A DNA stretch of 64,000 nucleotides. It comes from Candidatus Sodalis endolongispinus. Its GTDB lineage: Bacteria; Pseudomonadota; Gammaproteobacteria; Enterobacterales; Enterobacteriaceae. Under the pieces are notes generated by a model. The model was not told the DNA's origin. It saw nothing but the letters and a program-made list of their open reading frames with translations, and made no database searches. Location: positions 868,001 to 932,000 of the forward strand of contig NZ_JAFJYC010000001.1 in the NCBI RefSeq assembly GCF_018777395.1, written 5' to 3'. Both the position numbers and the translations under genes were made by a program. Numbering within the stretch: position 1 is the first letter of the stretch; every line of letters starts with the position of its first letter. Below are positions 1-9,057 of this stretch, one piece after another.

Positions 1-1027
1 CAGCAGTGCCAGACAGCGGCTGTCGTCGGCGTGCTGCAAATCGCCCTGGATCACCCGGCGCAGATGCTGTACGGTGCGCATGGGGATGACTTCTGGGCCG
101 CTGACATCCAGCGCCAGCGCCGCCTGCCGCAACCGCTGGCAGATATCGTCCACCACCAGCAGATTTTCACGCTGGTTTTTTTCATCCGCCATTAACCACG
201 CCGCCTGCCGGCTGGCCTGCTGCGAGTCCGGGTCGCAGGCGACGGTGCCGGCCAAGGCTTCGGTATCCAAGCGGCGGCCGTGCCGGTGATATAACCGCTC
301 CGGGCTGGATCCGAGAAAAGCGTCATGCGGCGACCAGGCCAGCAGATAATGGAAACAGCCGTGATTAACATGACGGCTCGCCGCCATCAGCGACAGCGGT
401 GACGGCGGCAGGTCGACGCTTAGCGCGGAGCGGCGGGCCAGCACCACTTTATCCAGCCCGCCCTGGCCAAATTGCGCCAGCGCCTGCTGCACCAAGCGGC
501 GCCACGCCGGTAAATCGGGCAGATGCGCTACGCCTGTAACCTTGGCCGTCAGCGGCGGCAGAGGCGCCGGCGCAGCGGGGCCGTGCGTCTCCAGCCAGGA
601 GAGGAAATCGGCGGCATCCGCCGCAAGCGATGTTGCACTGCCCAGCGTCAGGATCACCTGATAACCTTCCCCCTGACGCCGCCAGCTCAGGCGCGGTAAG
701 AACAGCGCGCTTTCCGCTACCTCCTCGCCGGCACCGAAAGCATTAAGCCCCCAAACTCGCAGATCCGGCGACGCCGGTTGCGCGGCAAGGAAACGCTGCG
801 CCGCGTCGATACCGGCGAAGTGACGCACCGCAGCTCGCCACCTCTTCGTGGCCGTTGCGGTGCTGACAGTAGCATTGCGGATAAAGCGGCCAGGCATTGA
901 GCCAATCCAGTAAGGGCACCGGGGCGCCGTCCGGCCAGGGCAGAACCAGCTGCCGAACACCGGGCGCCGCCGGTAGCAAATGGGCATTGAGGTGTTGCCG
1001 CAGGGTGGAGATAAGCAGTGACAGCAT
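1..1027 (-). pseudogene. menF: menF, isochorismate synthase, frameshifted and cut by window edge
   Basis: MenF converts chorismate to isochorismate, the first step of menaquinone synthesis. The ATG at 1027 opens a frame of about 67 codons that matches the MenF N-terminus (YPQCYCQHRNGHEEV). From about position 825 downward the family match continues in another frame: RHFAGIDAAQRFLA, DLRVWGLNAF, GLDKVVLARR, FLGSSP, EALAGTVA, NQRENLLVVDDICQRL. I translated most of that frame to position 1 and saw no stop. The switch near 824-832 fits one inserted base (or two lost). The gene is otherwise well conserved, so decay is recent; a sequencing error cannot be excluded. The 3' end lies outside the window. 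Confidence 0.85.
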
Positions 1028-1217
1028 AACGAACCGTTTATTTCAAAACCGGAATAATGAGAGGGATTATACGTATGGTGGCAGGTAAAACAAAACGCAC
1101 CGTTCACAACAGCAGGGATAAAAAAATGCGCAGGCCACGGTATCGTGACGCTGCGCAAATTCAGCGTGCGCTTGCGGGGGCAGCAGCGCGGGGCGCCGTC
1201 AATCCATCCGGCCGCCC

Positions 1218-1541
1218 TTAACGACGGGCCAGCAGCAGCCCTACAACCAACCCGACAGAGGCGCCGATGCCGACGCCGTGCCAGGGATTTTCCTGCACGT
1301 AATCATCCGCGGCGCTCACCGCCTGCCGGGCTTTCAGATAGTAGGTGTCGGACGCCTGACTCACCCGCGTTTTAACATCATCCAGCGCCTGCTGGGCGCG
1401 GGTCTTCAGCTCGACATATTTTTGATCGGTTTTATCGCCGGAATAAGCCAGGACTTCTTCCAGCGTTTCGGACAACAGCTGCACACCATCGTCAACATGT
1501 GTTTCGTGCGGCTGAAGGGGATCTTGAGGTGTAGTCATCAT
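1218..1541 (-). CDS. elaB: ElaB/YqjD/DUF883 family membrane-anchored ribosome-associated protein
   Basis: A protein of 107 residues: a charged, helical N-terminal part (about residues 1-80, many Glu/Asp/Lys/Gln) followed by one C-terminal membrane segment (GIGASVGLVVGLLLARR). This is the ElaB/YqjD layout; E. coli ElaB has about 101 residues. YqjD relatives bind stationary-phase ribosomes at the inner membrane. I chose the tandem ATG at 1541/1538 because it is preceded by GGAG at good spacing. The longer upstream reading has no family similarity. It sits between menF and nuoN as in E. coli, but the elaA-rbn-elaD-yfbK genes that normally separate elaB from nuoN are missing. Confidence 0.85.
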   Translation of the reverse strand: MMTTPQDPLQPHETHVDDGVQLLSETLEEVLAYSGDKTDQKYVELKTRAQQALDDVKTRVSQASDTYYLKARQAVSAADDYVQENPWHGVGIGASVGLVVGLLLARR

Positions 1542-1673
1542 TGTTCTCCGTGTTCTGATGAAGGGCGTCAGACTAACTATAGGCAAAAAATGCCCGTACC
1601 GGAGGACTATTCTCGCCGGAGCAATCCGAAAAATCGGGCTTGGGCTAATGATTATCGCCGTCAGGCGCACCAA

Positions 1674-1698
1674 CGCCGCGGGGTCACTCCCCGCGGCG
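1674..1698. terminator. Strong GC hairpin just after nuoN
   Basis: Perfect 10-bp inverted repeat (CGCCGCGGGG / CCCCGCGGCG) with a 5-nt loop, starting 6 nt past the nuoN stop codon. No T tract follows on the minus strand, so it may stabilise the 3' end of the nuo mRNA or act as a weak terminator rather than a classical intrinsic one. Confidence 0.5.
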
Positions 1699-1703
1699 CT
1701 CGG

Positions 1704-3161
1704 TCAGAGAATGGGCTGCGCCAATTGCACCAGGGTAATGAGCGGCTGCGGATACAGCCCCAGCAGCAACACCAGCAGCGAGGAGATAAGCACCACCACA
1801 CCGCCGGCGGTCAGCGCCCAGTTTGAGGGCGTATCGCGGCGCAGATTTTCCGGCGGCGACAGGTAGAGGCTGACCATGATGCGCAGGTAGTAGAACAGCC
1901 CGATGGCGCTCCCGGCAACGACCGCGCCGGTCAACCAGCCCAGGTGGCTATTCACGCCCAGCGCAATGACGTAGAACTTGCCGATAAAGCCAAGGGTCAT
2001 GGGGATCCCCGCCAGCGACAACATCATCACCGTCAGCACCGATGACAACAGCGGCTTATGCCAAAACAGACCGCGGTAGGAATACAGCGAATCCGCATCC
2101 TCGCCGGTGTAGGGGCTGGACATCAAACTGACGACGCCGAACGCCCCCAGACTGGCGAACAGGTATCCCGCCAAATAAACGCCGACGGTTTCCAGCGCCA
2201 GCGAATGAGCCTGTACCGCGATTAATCCCACCAGCAAATAGCCCAGATGGGCGATGGAGGAATAGCCCAGCACACGTTTGATGTTGCTCTGGCTTAACGC
2301 CATTAGGTTGCCGAACAACATAGAGGCGAAGGCGATAATCGCCAGCACCAGCCGCACTGTATCGCTGTGCGTCACCGGCGCATATAAAAACAGGCGCATA
2401 ATGACCGCGAAAATCGCGATTTTACTGGCGGTGGCCAGGAAGGTCGACACCGGCGCGGGCGCGCCTTGATAGACATCCGGCGTCCACAAATGGAACGGCA
2501 CAAGCGACAGTTTGAAGCCAAGACCGACCACCATCATCCCCAGACCCGCCAGCAGCATCGGCTGCGTCAGCATGGTGTCATTAAGCGTCTGACCGAGAGC
2601 GGCGAAAGACAACTGCCCGGTTTGGGCATACACCAGCGCCATACCGAACAGCAAGAAAGACGACGCCGCCGCGGACAGCAGCGTGTATTTGATGCTGGCT
2701 TCCAGCGAGCGCTTCTGGCGAAACGCATAGCCCACCATGCCGAACAGCGGCAGCGAAATCAGCTCAATACCCAGGAACAGCGCCGCCAGATGATTGGCGC
2801 TGACCAGCAGAATACCGCCCATCGCGGCAATCAGCACCAGCAGATAAAACTCGTCGCGGTTGCCCGGATACCCCGCCAGCCAAGCGTAGGCCAGCGTGCT
2901 GGTCGCCAGACTGGCCACCAGCACCAGCCAGGTATAGAACATGGAAAACCCGTCGACGCGCATCAGCGGCGTCACATCCATCGGGCCGTTTTGCGTCACA
3001 AACCACAGCGACAACAGCGCCAGATTAAGCCCGATAACCGTCAGGGTGGCGTTAATAAAGTGGTTGCGTCGCCACGCAATGCACAGCATCACAACCACCA
3101 CCGTCAATCCGACTATCAACAGTGGTAATAACGCGATCAGTTGTTGAGGAGTTATTGTCAT
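1704..3161 (-). CDS. nuoN: NADH:quinone oxidoreductase (complex I) subunit N
   Basis: NuoN is one of three antiporter-like proton-pumping subunits in the membrane arm of complex I. The product has 485 residues, the E. coli length, and is hydrophobic throughout (about 14 membrane helices). The key transmembrane motifs are present: Glu in [11 protein letters not shown] and Lys in [19 protein letters not shown], the buried charged pair of the proton channel. It is the last gene of the nuo operon, 6 nt after nuoM. It ends in TGA. No lesion seen. Confidence 0.98.
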   Translation of the reverse strand: MTITPQQLIALLPLLIVGLTVVVVMLCIAWRRNHFINATLTVIGLNLALLSLWFVTQNGPMDVTPLMRVDGFSMFYTWLVLVASLATSTLAYAWLAGYPGNRDEFYLLVLIAAMGGILLVSANHLAALFLGIELISLPLFGMVGYAFRQKRSLEASIKYTLLSAAASSFLLFGMALVYAQTGQLSFAALGQTLNDTMLTQPMLLAGLGMMVVGLGFKLSLVPFHLWTPDVYQGAPAPVSTFLATASKIAIFAVIMRLFLYAPVTHSDTVRLVLAIIAFASMLFGNLMALSQSNIKRVLGYSSIAHLGYLLVGLIAVQAHSLALETVGVYLAGYLFASLGAFGVVSLMSSPYTGEDADSLYSYRGLFWHKPLLSSVLTVMMLSLAGIPMTLGFIGKFYVIALGVNSHLGWLTGAVVAGSAIGLFYYLRIMVSLYLSPPENLRRDTPSNWALTAGGVVVLISSLLVLLLGLYPQPLITLVQLAQPIL

Positions 3162-3167
3162 GGCGAA

Positions 3168-4700
3168 TTACGGCCTTGTCGTTGAAATAGTGGAACCGGC
3201 GTCGGCGGCGAACCAGTGCTGGATGTTGCCCATAGCGGCGGCTGAGGTATCCATAATCGGCTGCGGGAAGAACCCGAGCAGCACCACCAGCACCACCAGC
3301 AACAAAATAATCAACCGTTCGCGCAGCGTCATGCCCGGCAGCGGCTCGGTGGATTTAGCCGGGCCGTAATAAGCGCGCTGCATCATGATAAGCGAGTAGA
3401 CCGACGCGAACACCAGACCGAATGTGGAAATCACCGTAATCATCGGGACCACCGGGAAACTGCCGAACAAAATGGTAATCTCGCCAACAAAGTTGCCGGT
3501 ACCCGGCATCCCGAGCGTGGCGACGGCGAAGAACAGCGACAACGCCGGAATAAAGCTCAGCCGTCCCCACAGACCGCCCATCTGCCGCATATCGCGGGTG
3601 TGCAAACGCTCATACAGCTGGCCGCAAATGATGAACATGCCGGCGGCCGACAGACCGTTGGCTATCATCTGTACCACCGCGCCCCGATAGGCCAGCTGGC
3701 TGCCGCTGTAGATAGCGATCAGCACAAAGCCCATATGGGACACGCTGGTATAGGCGATAAGGCGCTTGATATCGGTTTGCGAAAACGCCATCCAGGCGCC
3801 GTAGAAAATGCCTACCACGCCCAGCCACATGGCGATGGGGGCGAACTGATGCGACGCATGGGGGAACAGCGGCAGGCTGAAACGCAACATCCCATAAGCC
3901 GCGGTTTTCAGCAAAATCCCCGCCAGATCCACCGAACCGGCGGTAGGCGCCTGGCTATGGGCATCCGGCAGCCAGCCGTGCAGCGGCACCACCGGCATTT
4001 TCACCGCGAAGGCCAAGAAGAAACCCAACATCAGCAGGTATTCCATCCGTTCCGACATCGGCGTGCGCAACAAGTCTTCATAATTGAAGGTCCAGACGCC
4101 GGTGGCGTTATAGTGCACCAGCACCAGGCCGAGGATGGCCACCAGCATCACCAGACCGCTCGCCTGGGTATAGATGAAGAATTTGGTTGCGGCGGTGATA
4201 CGCGTCTTACCGTCGGACGCCTTGTGCCCCCACAGCGCGATGAGGAAATACATCGGCACCAGCATCATTTCCCAGAAGAAAAAGAAGAGAAAAATGTCGA
4301 TGGCCAGGAACACGCCGATAACGCCGCCGAGGATCCACAGCAGATTGAGGTGGAAGAACCCCTGGTAGCGCTGGATTTCACGCCAGGAGCAGAGGATAGC
4401 CAGCACACCGAGCAGCCCGGTCAGCACCACCATCAGCAGCGACAGGCCGTCCAGCGCCAAATGAATGCTGATACCGAAGCGCGGGATCCAGGGGAGCAGA
4501 TACTCCACCTGCCATTGCGGCAGCCCCTGCGCCATCGCCAGGGTGTATCCTCCCTGCTGCCACAGCAGCAATGAAAGCGCCAGTGTCAGCCCCATGGCAA
4601 TCAAGGCTATCCAGCGCGGTACACGGGTACCGAAACGCTCGCATTGCCAACACAGCAGACCGCCGATAAAGGGGATAAGAATTAGCCAAGGTAGTAGCAT
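3168..4700 (-). CDS. nuoM: NADH:quinone oxidoreductase (complex I) subunit M
   Basis: Second antiporter-like membrane subunit of complex I. From the ATG at 4700 (MLLPWLILIPFIGG) the product has 510 residues, against 509 in E. coli. An in-frame TTG at 4730 would add ten residues and is less likely. The functional Glu is seen in FFFFWEMMLVPMY and the Lys in AFAVKMPVVPLHGWLPDAHS. About 14 membrane helices. The gene lies about 100 nt after nuoL and 6 nt before nuoN. No lesion seen. Confidence 0.97.
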   Translation of the reverse strand: MLLPWLILIPFIGGLLCWQCERFGTRVPRWIALIAMGLTLALSLLLWQQGGYTLAMAQGLPQWQVEYLLPWIPRFGISIHLALDGLSLLMVVLTGLLGVLAILCSWREIQRYQGFFHLNLLWILGGVIGVFLAIDIFLFFFFWEMMLVPMYFLIALWGHKASDGKTRITAATKFFIYTQASGLVMLVAILGLVLVHYNATGVWTFNYEDLLRTPMSERMEYLLMLGFFLAFAVKMPVVPLHGWLPDAHSQAPTAGSVDLAGILLKTAAYGMLRFSLPLFPHASHQFAPIAMWLGVVGIFYGAWMAFSQTDIKRLIAYTSVSHMGFVLIAIYSGSQLAYRGAVVQMIANGLSAAGMFIICGQLYERLHTRDMRQMGGLWGRLSFIPALSLFFAVATLGMPGTGNFVGEITILFGSFPVVPMITVISTFGLVFASVYSLIMMQRAYYGPAKSTEPLPGMTLRERLIILLLVVLVVLLGFFPQPIMDTSAAAMGNIQHWFAADAGSTISTTRP

Positions 4701-4747
4701 GGCGTTTTGCGTCCCTAACTGTAAAATCAATAAACTTGCGTGTCAGC

Positions 4748-4772
4748 GGAGCGGTAGGTTACCCGCCGCTCC
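4748..4772. repeat. Hairpin between nuoL and nuoM
   Basis: Inverted repeat with 7-bp arms (GGAGCGG / CCGCTCC) in the roughly 100-nt gap between nuoL and nuoM, the longest such gap in the distal half of the operon. It could be a processing or stability element. No T tract, so termination is unlikely. Confidence 0.4.
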
Positions 4773-4802
4773 GACCTAAGCCGGAAACGAAGCTCGGGGT
4801 AT

Positions 4803-6653
4803 TCAGACGAATACCAGCAGCGCCACCACGATAACCGCACCCAGACCCATCGACGCCGCATACCAACGCAACTGCCCGTTTTCGCTCACCGTCAGGCCAC
4901 GTCCGGCCCAGCGCGCCAGCAGCGCGGGAAGATTCATCACCGCATTAAGCGGATCTCGCGCCAGTAACCGCGCAATGGCCAGGTAGGGTTTGACGAAGAT
5001 CTTGTCGTAAAGCCAGTCGAATCCCCAGGCGTGGAACCACCAAACCGTCAGGAAACGCCCCGGCGCGCTGGCGGCCACGGCGTTCACCAGACGGCGCTGG
5101 CCGAGCCACAGGGCCGCCGCCAGACCAATACCAATGATGGCGACCACGCCCGAGGTGATTTCCAGCGCCAGCTTACCGTCATGACCGAACTCGCCGGCCG
5201 GCAGAACCCTCGCCAGCGGCGGCGTGATCCAGGCGCCGATAAAGGTGGACAACACCAACAGCACCACCAGCGGCAGATGATGGCTGATACCGCGGCAGGC
5301 GTGGGCTTTAATCTTCGCCTCGCCATGGAACACGATAAAGATCATGCGGAAGGTATAGACCGAGGTGAGGAACGCCCCCACCAGGCCGGCCATCATCAGT
5401 GCGCCATGGCCGTTGGCCAGCGCGCCCCAGAGGATTTCATCCTTGGAATAGAAGCCGGCGGTGACCAGCGGCAACGCCGACAGCGCCGCGCCGCCCACCA
5501 GAAAGCAGATATGGACCAGCGGAATCGACTTGCGCAGGCCGCCCATTTTGAAGATGTTCTGCTCGTGATGGCAGGCCAGGATCACCGAACCGGAGGACAA
5601 GAACAGCAACGCCTTGAAAAACGCGTGGGTCATCAGGTGAAAAATAGCCGCGTCCCACGCCTGAACGCCCAGCGCCAGAAACATATAGCCTATCTGGCTC
5701 ATGGTGGAATAGGCGAGCACCCGCTTGATATCGGTCTGCACCAGCGCGGCGAAGCCGGCCAATACCAGCGTTACCGCGCCGACAATCCCCACCAGATGCA
5801 ATACGTCCGGCGTCATCAGGAACAGGCCGTGGGTACGGGCGATAAGATACACGCCGGCGGTCACCATGGTGGCGGCATGTATCAGCGCCGAGACTGGGGT
5901 CGGGCCGGCCATGGCGTCCGCCAGCCAGGTTTGCAGCGGCAGCTGCGCCGACTTGCCGACCGCGCCGCCCAGCAGCATCAGCGTCGCCCAGGTAATGGCC
6001 GGATAGCCTTCCGCCAGCTTTTTCGGCGCCAGCACCATCAGATCGTGGAAGTTCAACGTTCCGAGCTGGTCGTAGAGGATAAACAGCGCGAACGCCAACA
6101 GCACATCCCCGACGCGGGTGACGATAAATGCCTTCATCGCCGCCGCGCCATTTTTCGACTCGGTATAGTAATAGTAGAAGCCGATAAGCAGGTAGCTGCA
6201 AAGCCCTACCCCTTCCCAGCCGAGATACATCAGCAACAGATTATCCGCCAGCACCAGCACCAACATGCTAGCGATAAACAGATTGGTATAGGCGAAGAAA
6301 CGCGAATAGCCCTCTTCCCCGCGCATATACCAGGAGGCATAAAGATGGATGAGGAAGCCGACGCCGGTGACCACCGACAGCATCGTCAGCGACAAGCCGT
6401 CGAGGCTGAGCGTAATGGGGATCTGGAAATCACCTACCGCCATCCAGTGCCACAAGGTCTGGGTATACACCGCCGCACCGTCGCCGCGGGCGCCGTGAAA
6501 ATCCAGACCCACCCAAAGGGTGGTTAACGCCGCCAGCCCGACGCTGCCGACGCCGACGGTCGCGGCGAGGTTTTCCGACCAGCGGCCGCGGGAAAACGCC
6601 AGCAGCAGGAACCCCGCCAAGGGAAATACCAGGGTTAAATAGAGTAGGTTCAT
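4803..6653 (-). CDS. nuoL: NADH:quinone oxidoreductase (complex I) subunit L
   Basis: The largest antiporter-like subunit of the complex I membrane arm, carrying the long lateral helix. I take the ATG at 6653 ([14 protein letters not shown]), which overlaps the nuoK stop by 4 nt. It gives 616 residues against 613 in E. coli. The frame upstream of this start lies inside nuoK and has no family match. Conserved channel segments include [20 protein letters not shown] and [16 protein letters not shown]. The C-terminus ends with a hydrophobic segment ([12 protein letters not shown]). No lesion seen. Confidence 0.97.
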   Translation of the reverse strand: MNLLYLTLVFPLAGFLLLAFSRGRWSENLAATVGVGSVGLAALTTLWVGLDFHGARGDGAAVYTQTLWHWMAVGDFQIPITLSLDGLSLTMLSVVTGVGFLIHLYASWYMRGEEGYSRFFAYTNLFIASMLVLVLADNLLLMYLGWEGVGLCSYLLIGFYYYYTESKNGAAAMKAFIVTRVGDVLLAFALFILYDQLGTLNFHDLMVLAPKKLAEGYPAITWATLMLLGGAVGKSAQLPLQTWLADAMAGPTPVSALIHAATMVTAGVYLIARTHGLFLMTPDVLHLVGIVGAVTLVLAGFAALVQTDIKRVLAYSTMSQIGYMFLALGVQAWDAAIFHLMTHAFFKALLFLSSGSVILACHHEQNIFKMGGLRKSIPLVHICFLVGGAALSALPLVTAGFYSKDEILWGALANGHGALMMAGLVGAFLTSVYTFRMIFIVFHGEAKIKAHACRGISHHLPLVVLLVLSTFIGAWITPPLARVLPAGEFGHDGKLALEITSGVVAIIGIGLAAALWLGQRRLVNAVAASAPGRFLTVWWFHAWGFDWLYDKIFVKPYLAIARLLARDPLNAVMNLPALLARWAGRGLTVSENGQLRWYAASMGLGAVIVVALLVFV

Positions 6654-6952
6654 CCGTGCATCTCGCTGACTGAATCGATATCCAGGGTCCGGCGGCGGCG
6701 ATGCAGCTGCAGCAGCAGCGCCAGGCCGATACTGGCCTCGGCGGCGGCCAGGGTGACCGCCAGGATATACATCACCTGCCCGTCCGCTTGACCCCAATAG
6801 CTGCCGGCCACAACAAACGCCAGCGCCGACGCGTTAATCATGATTTCTAGCCCCAGCAGCATGAAGAGCAGGTTGCGGCGGATAATCATCCCCGTCAGGC
6901 CCAGCACAAACAAGATAGCGGCCAGGATGAGACCGTGTGATAACGGGATCAT
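6650..6952 (-). CDS. nuoK: NADH:quinone oxidoreductase (complex I) subunit K
   Basis: Small three-helix membrane subunit, exactly the family length of 100 residues. The two membrane glutamates essential for proton transfer are present: Glu36 (LLGLEIMIN) and Glu72 ([10 protein letters not shown]). The start overlaps the end of nuoJ by 4 nt and the stop overlaps nuoL by 4 nt, so translation is likely coupled. Confidence 0.98.
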   Translation of the reverse strand: MIPLSHGLILAAILFVLGLTGMIIRRNLLFMLLGLEIMINASALAFVVAGSYWGQADGQVMYILAVTLAAAEASIGLALLLQLHRRRRTLDIDSVSEMHG

Positions 6953-7512
6953 GCTTGCTCCTCCCCTCTTCTCTTGATGGCGTCGGTGATTTTCGGCCCC
7001 TTGTAGAGCGCATCGACGTTATCACGTTCGTCGCGGCCCAGATGGAAGGCGACCACCAGCCCCGCCAGCAACAGCATGGAGGCCAGCTCCACCGCCAGCA
7101 CATAAGGACCAAACAGCGCGATACCCACGGTTTTCGCCGCAATCAGATCGCCGGCGATGCCGTGATCCCCCGCGCCGGCCAGGGCGCGCACCAATATCGC
7201 CAATAGCACCAGCGACATCAGCGCGGGCCCGATCCAGGCCCGCGGGCGCAGCCAGGCGCGTTCTTGCTTATCGCGGCCGACGCTCATGTTGAGCATCATC
7301 ACCACGAACACGAACAGCACCATGATGGCACCGGCGTAAACGATAATTTCCAGCGCACCGGCGAAGTAGGCGCCCAGCGAAAAAAACACGCAGGCGATGG
7401 CCAGCAGCGAAATAATCAGGTACAGCAGCGCATGTACCGGCTGGGTATGGGTGATGACGCGCAACGTCGCCAGCACCGCCACCAGACCGGAAAGATAAAA
7501 CGCCAGTTCCAT
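6949..7512 (-). CDS. nuoJ: NADH:quinone oxidoreductase (complex I) subunit J
   Basis: Membrane subunit with five predicted helices, 187 residues (E. coli 184). The signature is [19 protein letters not shown], the helix with a pi-bulge that links quinone reduction to the proton path. The charged cytoplasmic C-terminus ([18 protein letters not shown]) is family-typical. It follows nuoI after 10 nt and overlaps nuoK by 4 nt. Intact. Confidence 0.97.
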   Translation of the reverse strand: MELAFYLSGLVAVLATLRVITHTQPVHALLYLIISLLAIACVFFSLGAYFAGALEIIVYAGAIMVLFVFVVMMLNMSVGRDKQERAWLRPRAWIGPALMSLVLLAILVRALAGAGDHGIAGDLIAAKTVGIALFGPYVLAVELASMLLLAGLVVAFHLGRDERDNVDALYKGPKITDAIKRRGEEQA

Positions 7513-7522
7513 GCCAGTCTCC

Positions 7523-8065
7523 TTAGGGCAGCAAGCCTTTCACATCGATAGGTTTGGCTTCGTTTTCCGCCTCGCCCTTGTCCTTGCCAGCGATCGCCAT
7601 ACCGGCCATGCGGTAGAAGTTATATTCCGGGTATTTACCCGGCCCTGAAATCAGTAAATCGTCTTTCTCATACACCAGATCCTGTCGTTTTAACTCGCCC
7701 ATCTCGAAATCCGGCGTCAGCTGGATGGCGGTGGTAGGGCAGGCTTCTTCGCACAGGCCGCAGAAGATACAGCGGGAGAAATTGATACGAAAGAATCCCG
7801 GGTACCAGCGTCCGTCTTTAGTTTCCGCCTTTTGCAGCGAAATACAGCCGACCGGGCAGGCGACCGCGCACAGGTTACAGGCTACGCAGCGCTCATCGCC
7901 GTCGGGATCGCGCGTCAGCACGATCCGCCCGCGAAAACGGGGCGGCGGATTGACCGGCACGTCCGGGTACATGCGGGTTTCGCGCTTGTTAAACGCCTGC
8001 ATGCCAATCATCCAGATGCTGCGCAGCGTGGTCCCGCAGCCGATCGCTAATTCTTTTAACGTCAT
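7523..8065 (-). CDS. nuoI: NADH:quinone oxidoreductase (complex I) subunit I, 2x[4Fe-4S]
   Basis: Peripheral-arm subunit carrying clusters N6a and N6b. It has 180 residues, the E. coli length. Two complete CxxCxxCxxxCP motifs are visible: Cys60/63/66/70 and Cys99/102/105/109. The N-terminal amphipathic helix docks it on NuoH. It lies between nuoH (14 nt) and nuoJ (10 nt). Intact. Confidence 0.98.
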   Translation of the reverse strand: MTLKELAIGCGTTLRSIWMIGMQAFNKRETRMYPDVPVNPPPRFRGRIVLTRDPDGDERCVACNLCAVACPVGCISLQKAETKDGRWYPGFFRINFSRCIFCGLCEEACPTTAIQLTPDFEMGELKRQDLVYEKDDLLISGPGKYPEYNFYRMAGMAIAGKDKGEAENEAKPIDVKGLLP

Positions 8066-8079
8066 GATTCATCCACCCC

Positions 8080-9057
8080 TTAATGCGCGTTGTACAAGAT
8101 GACCGCTGCGGTCGCCAACAAATTGAGCAGCGTCAGCGGCAGGCAGATTTTCCAGCCCAGCGCCATCACCTGGTCATAGCGCGGACGGGGCAGCGCCGCG
8201 CGGATCAGGATGAACATCATCATAAAGAAAGCGGTTTTAATGGCGAACCAGATAAACGGCGGCAACCACGGCCCCTGCCAGCCACCGAAGAATAGCGTCA
8301 CCATCAGCGCCGAGATGGTCACAATGCCGACATATTCACCGACGAAGAACAGGCCGAATTTCATCCCCGAGTATTCGATATGGTAGCCGTCGGCCAGTTC
8401 CTGCTCCGCTTCCGGCTGATCGAAGGGGTGGCGGTGACACACCGCGACGCCCGCCAGCGCAAAGGTGATAAAGCCGAAGAACTGCGGCACCACGTTCCAC
8501 AGATGCGCTTGCGACTCAACGATCGCGCCGAGGTTGAACGAACCGGCCTGCGCCACCACGCCCATTAACGACAAACCGAGAAACACTTCATAGCTCAAGG
8601 TCTGCGCCGAGGCGCGCATAGCACCCAGGAGCGAGTATTTATTGTTGCTCGACCAGCCGGCGAACAGAACGGCGTACACCGCCAGCCCGGCCATCATCAG
8701 GAAGAACAGCACGCCGATGTTGAAATCGGCTACCACCCAGGTCGGACTCACCGGGACGATGGCGAAGGTAATCAGCAGCGATGTGAAGGCAATGACCGGC
8801 GCCAGGGTAAAAATACCCCGGTCGGCGAACGGCGGGATCCAGTCCTCTTTAAACATCATCTTCATCACGTCGGCCAAGAGTTGGAGCGAACCGCCCCAGC
8901 CTACGCGGTTGGGTCCGTAACGGTTTTGAAACAGCCCCAGCAGGCGCCGCTCGGCGAAGCTCATGTAGGCGGCGCAGGTGACCACCACCAGCAGAATAAC
9001 CACCGCCTTCACCACCGTCAGGAGGATATCGATGACCTCCGGTGTCAACCAACTCAT
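8080..9057 (-). CDS. nuoH: NADH:quinone oxidoreductase (complex I) subunit H
   Basis: Membrane subunit that forms the quinone-binding chamber with NuoB and NuoD. Length is 325 residues, identical to E. coli. Conserved segments are [18 protein letters not shown] near the N-terminus and the acidic loop [20 protein letters not shown], which lines the quinone channel. About eight helices. The start overlaps the nuoG stop by 4 nt. Intact. Confidence 0.98.
   Translation of the reverse strand: MSWLTPEVIDILLTVVKAVVILLVVVTCAAYMSFAERRLLGLFQNRYGPNRVGWGGSLQLLADVMKMMFKEDWIPPFADRGIFTLAPVIAFTSLLITFAIVPVSPTWVVADFNIGVLFFLMMAGLAVYAVLFAGWSSNNKYSLLGAMRASAQTLSYEVFLGLSLMGVVAQAGSFNLGAIVESQAHLWNVVPQFFGFITFALAGVAVCHRHPFDQPEAEQELADGYHIEYSGMKFGLFFVGEYVGIVTISALMVTLFFGGWQGPWLPPFIWFAIKTAFFMMMFILIRAALPRPRYDQVMALGWKICLPLTLLNLLATAAVILYNAH

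Noticed and set aside
5031..6527. 498-codon open frame on the plus strand
   Set aside because: It lies antisense to nuoL, is rich in Gln/Arg/His, has no family feature, and arises from third-position GC bias of the real gene.
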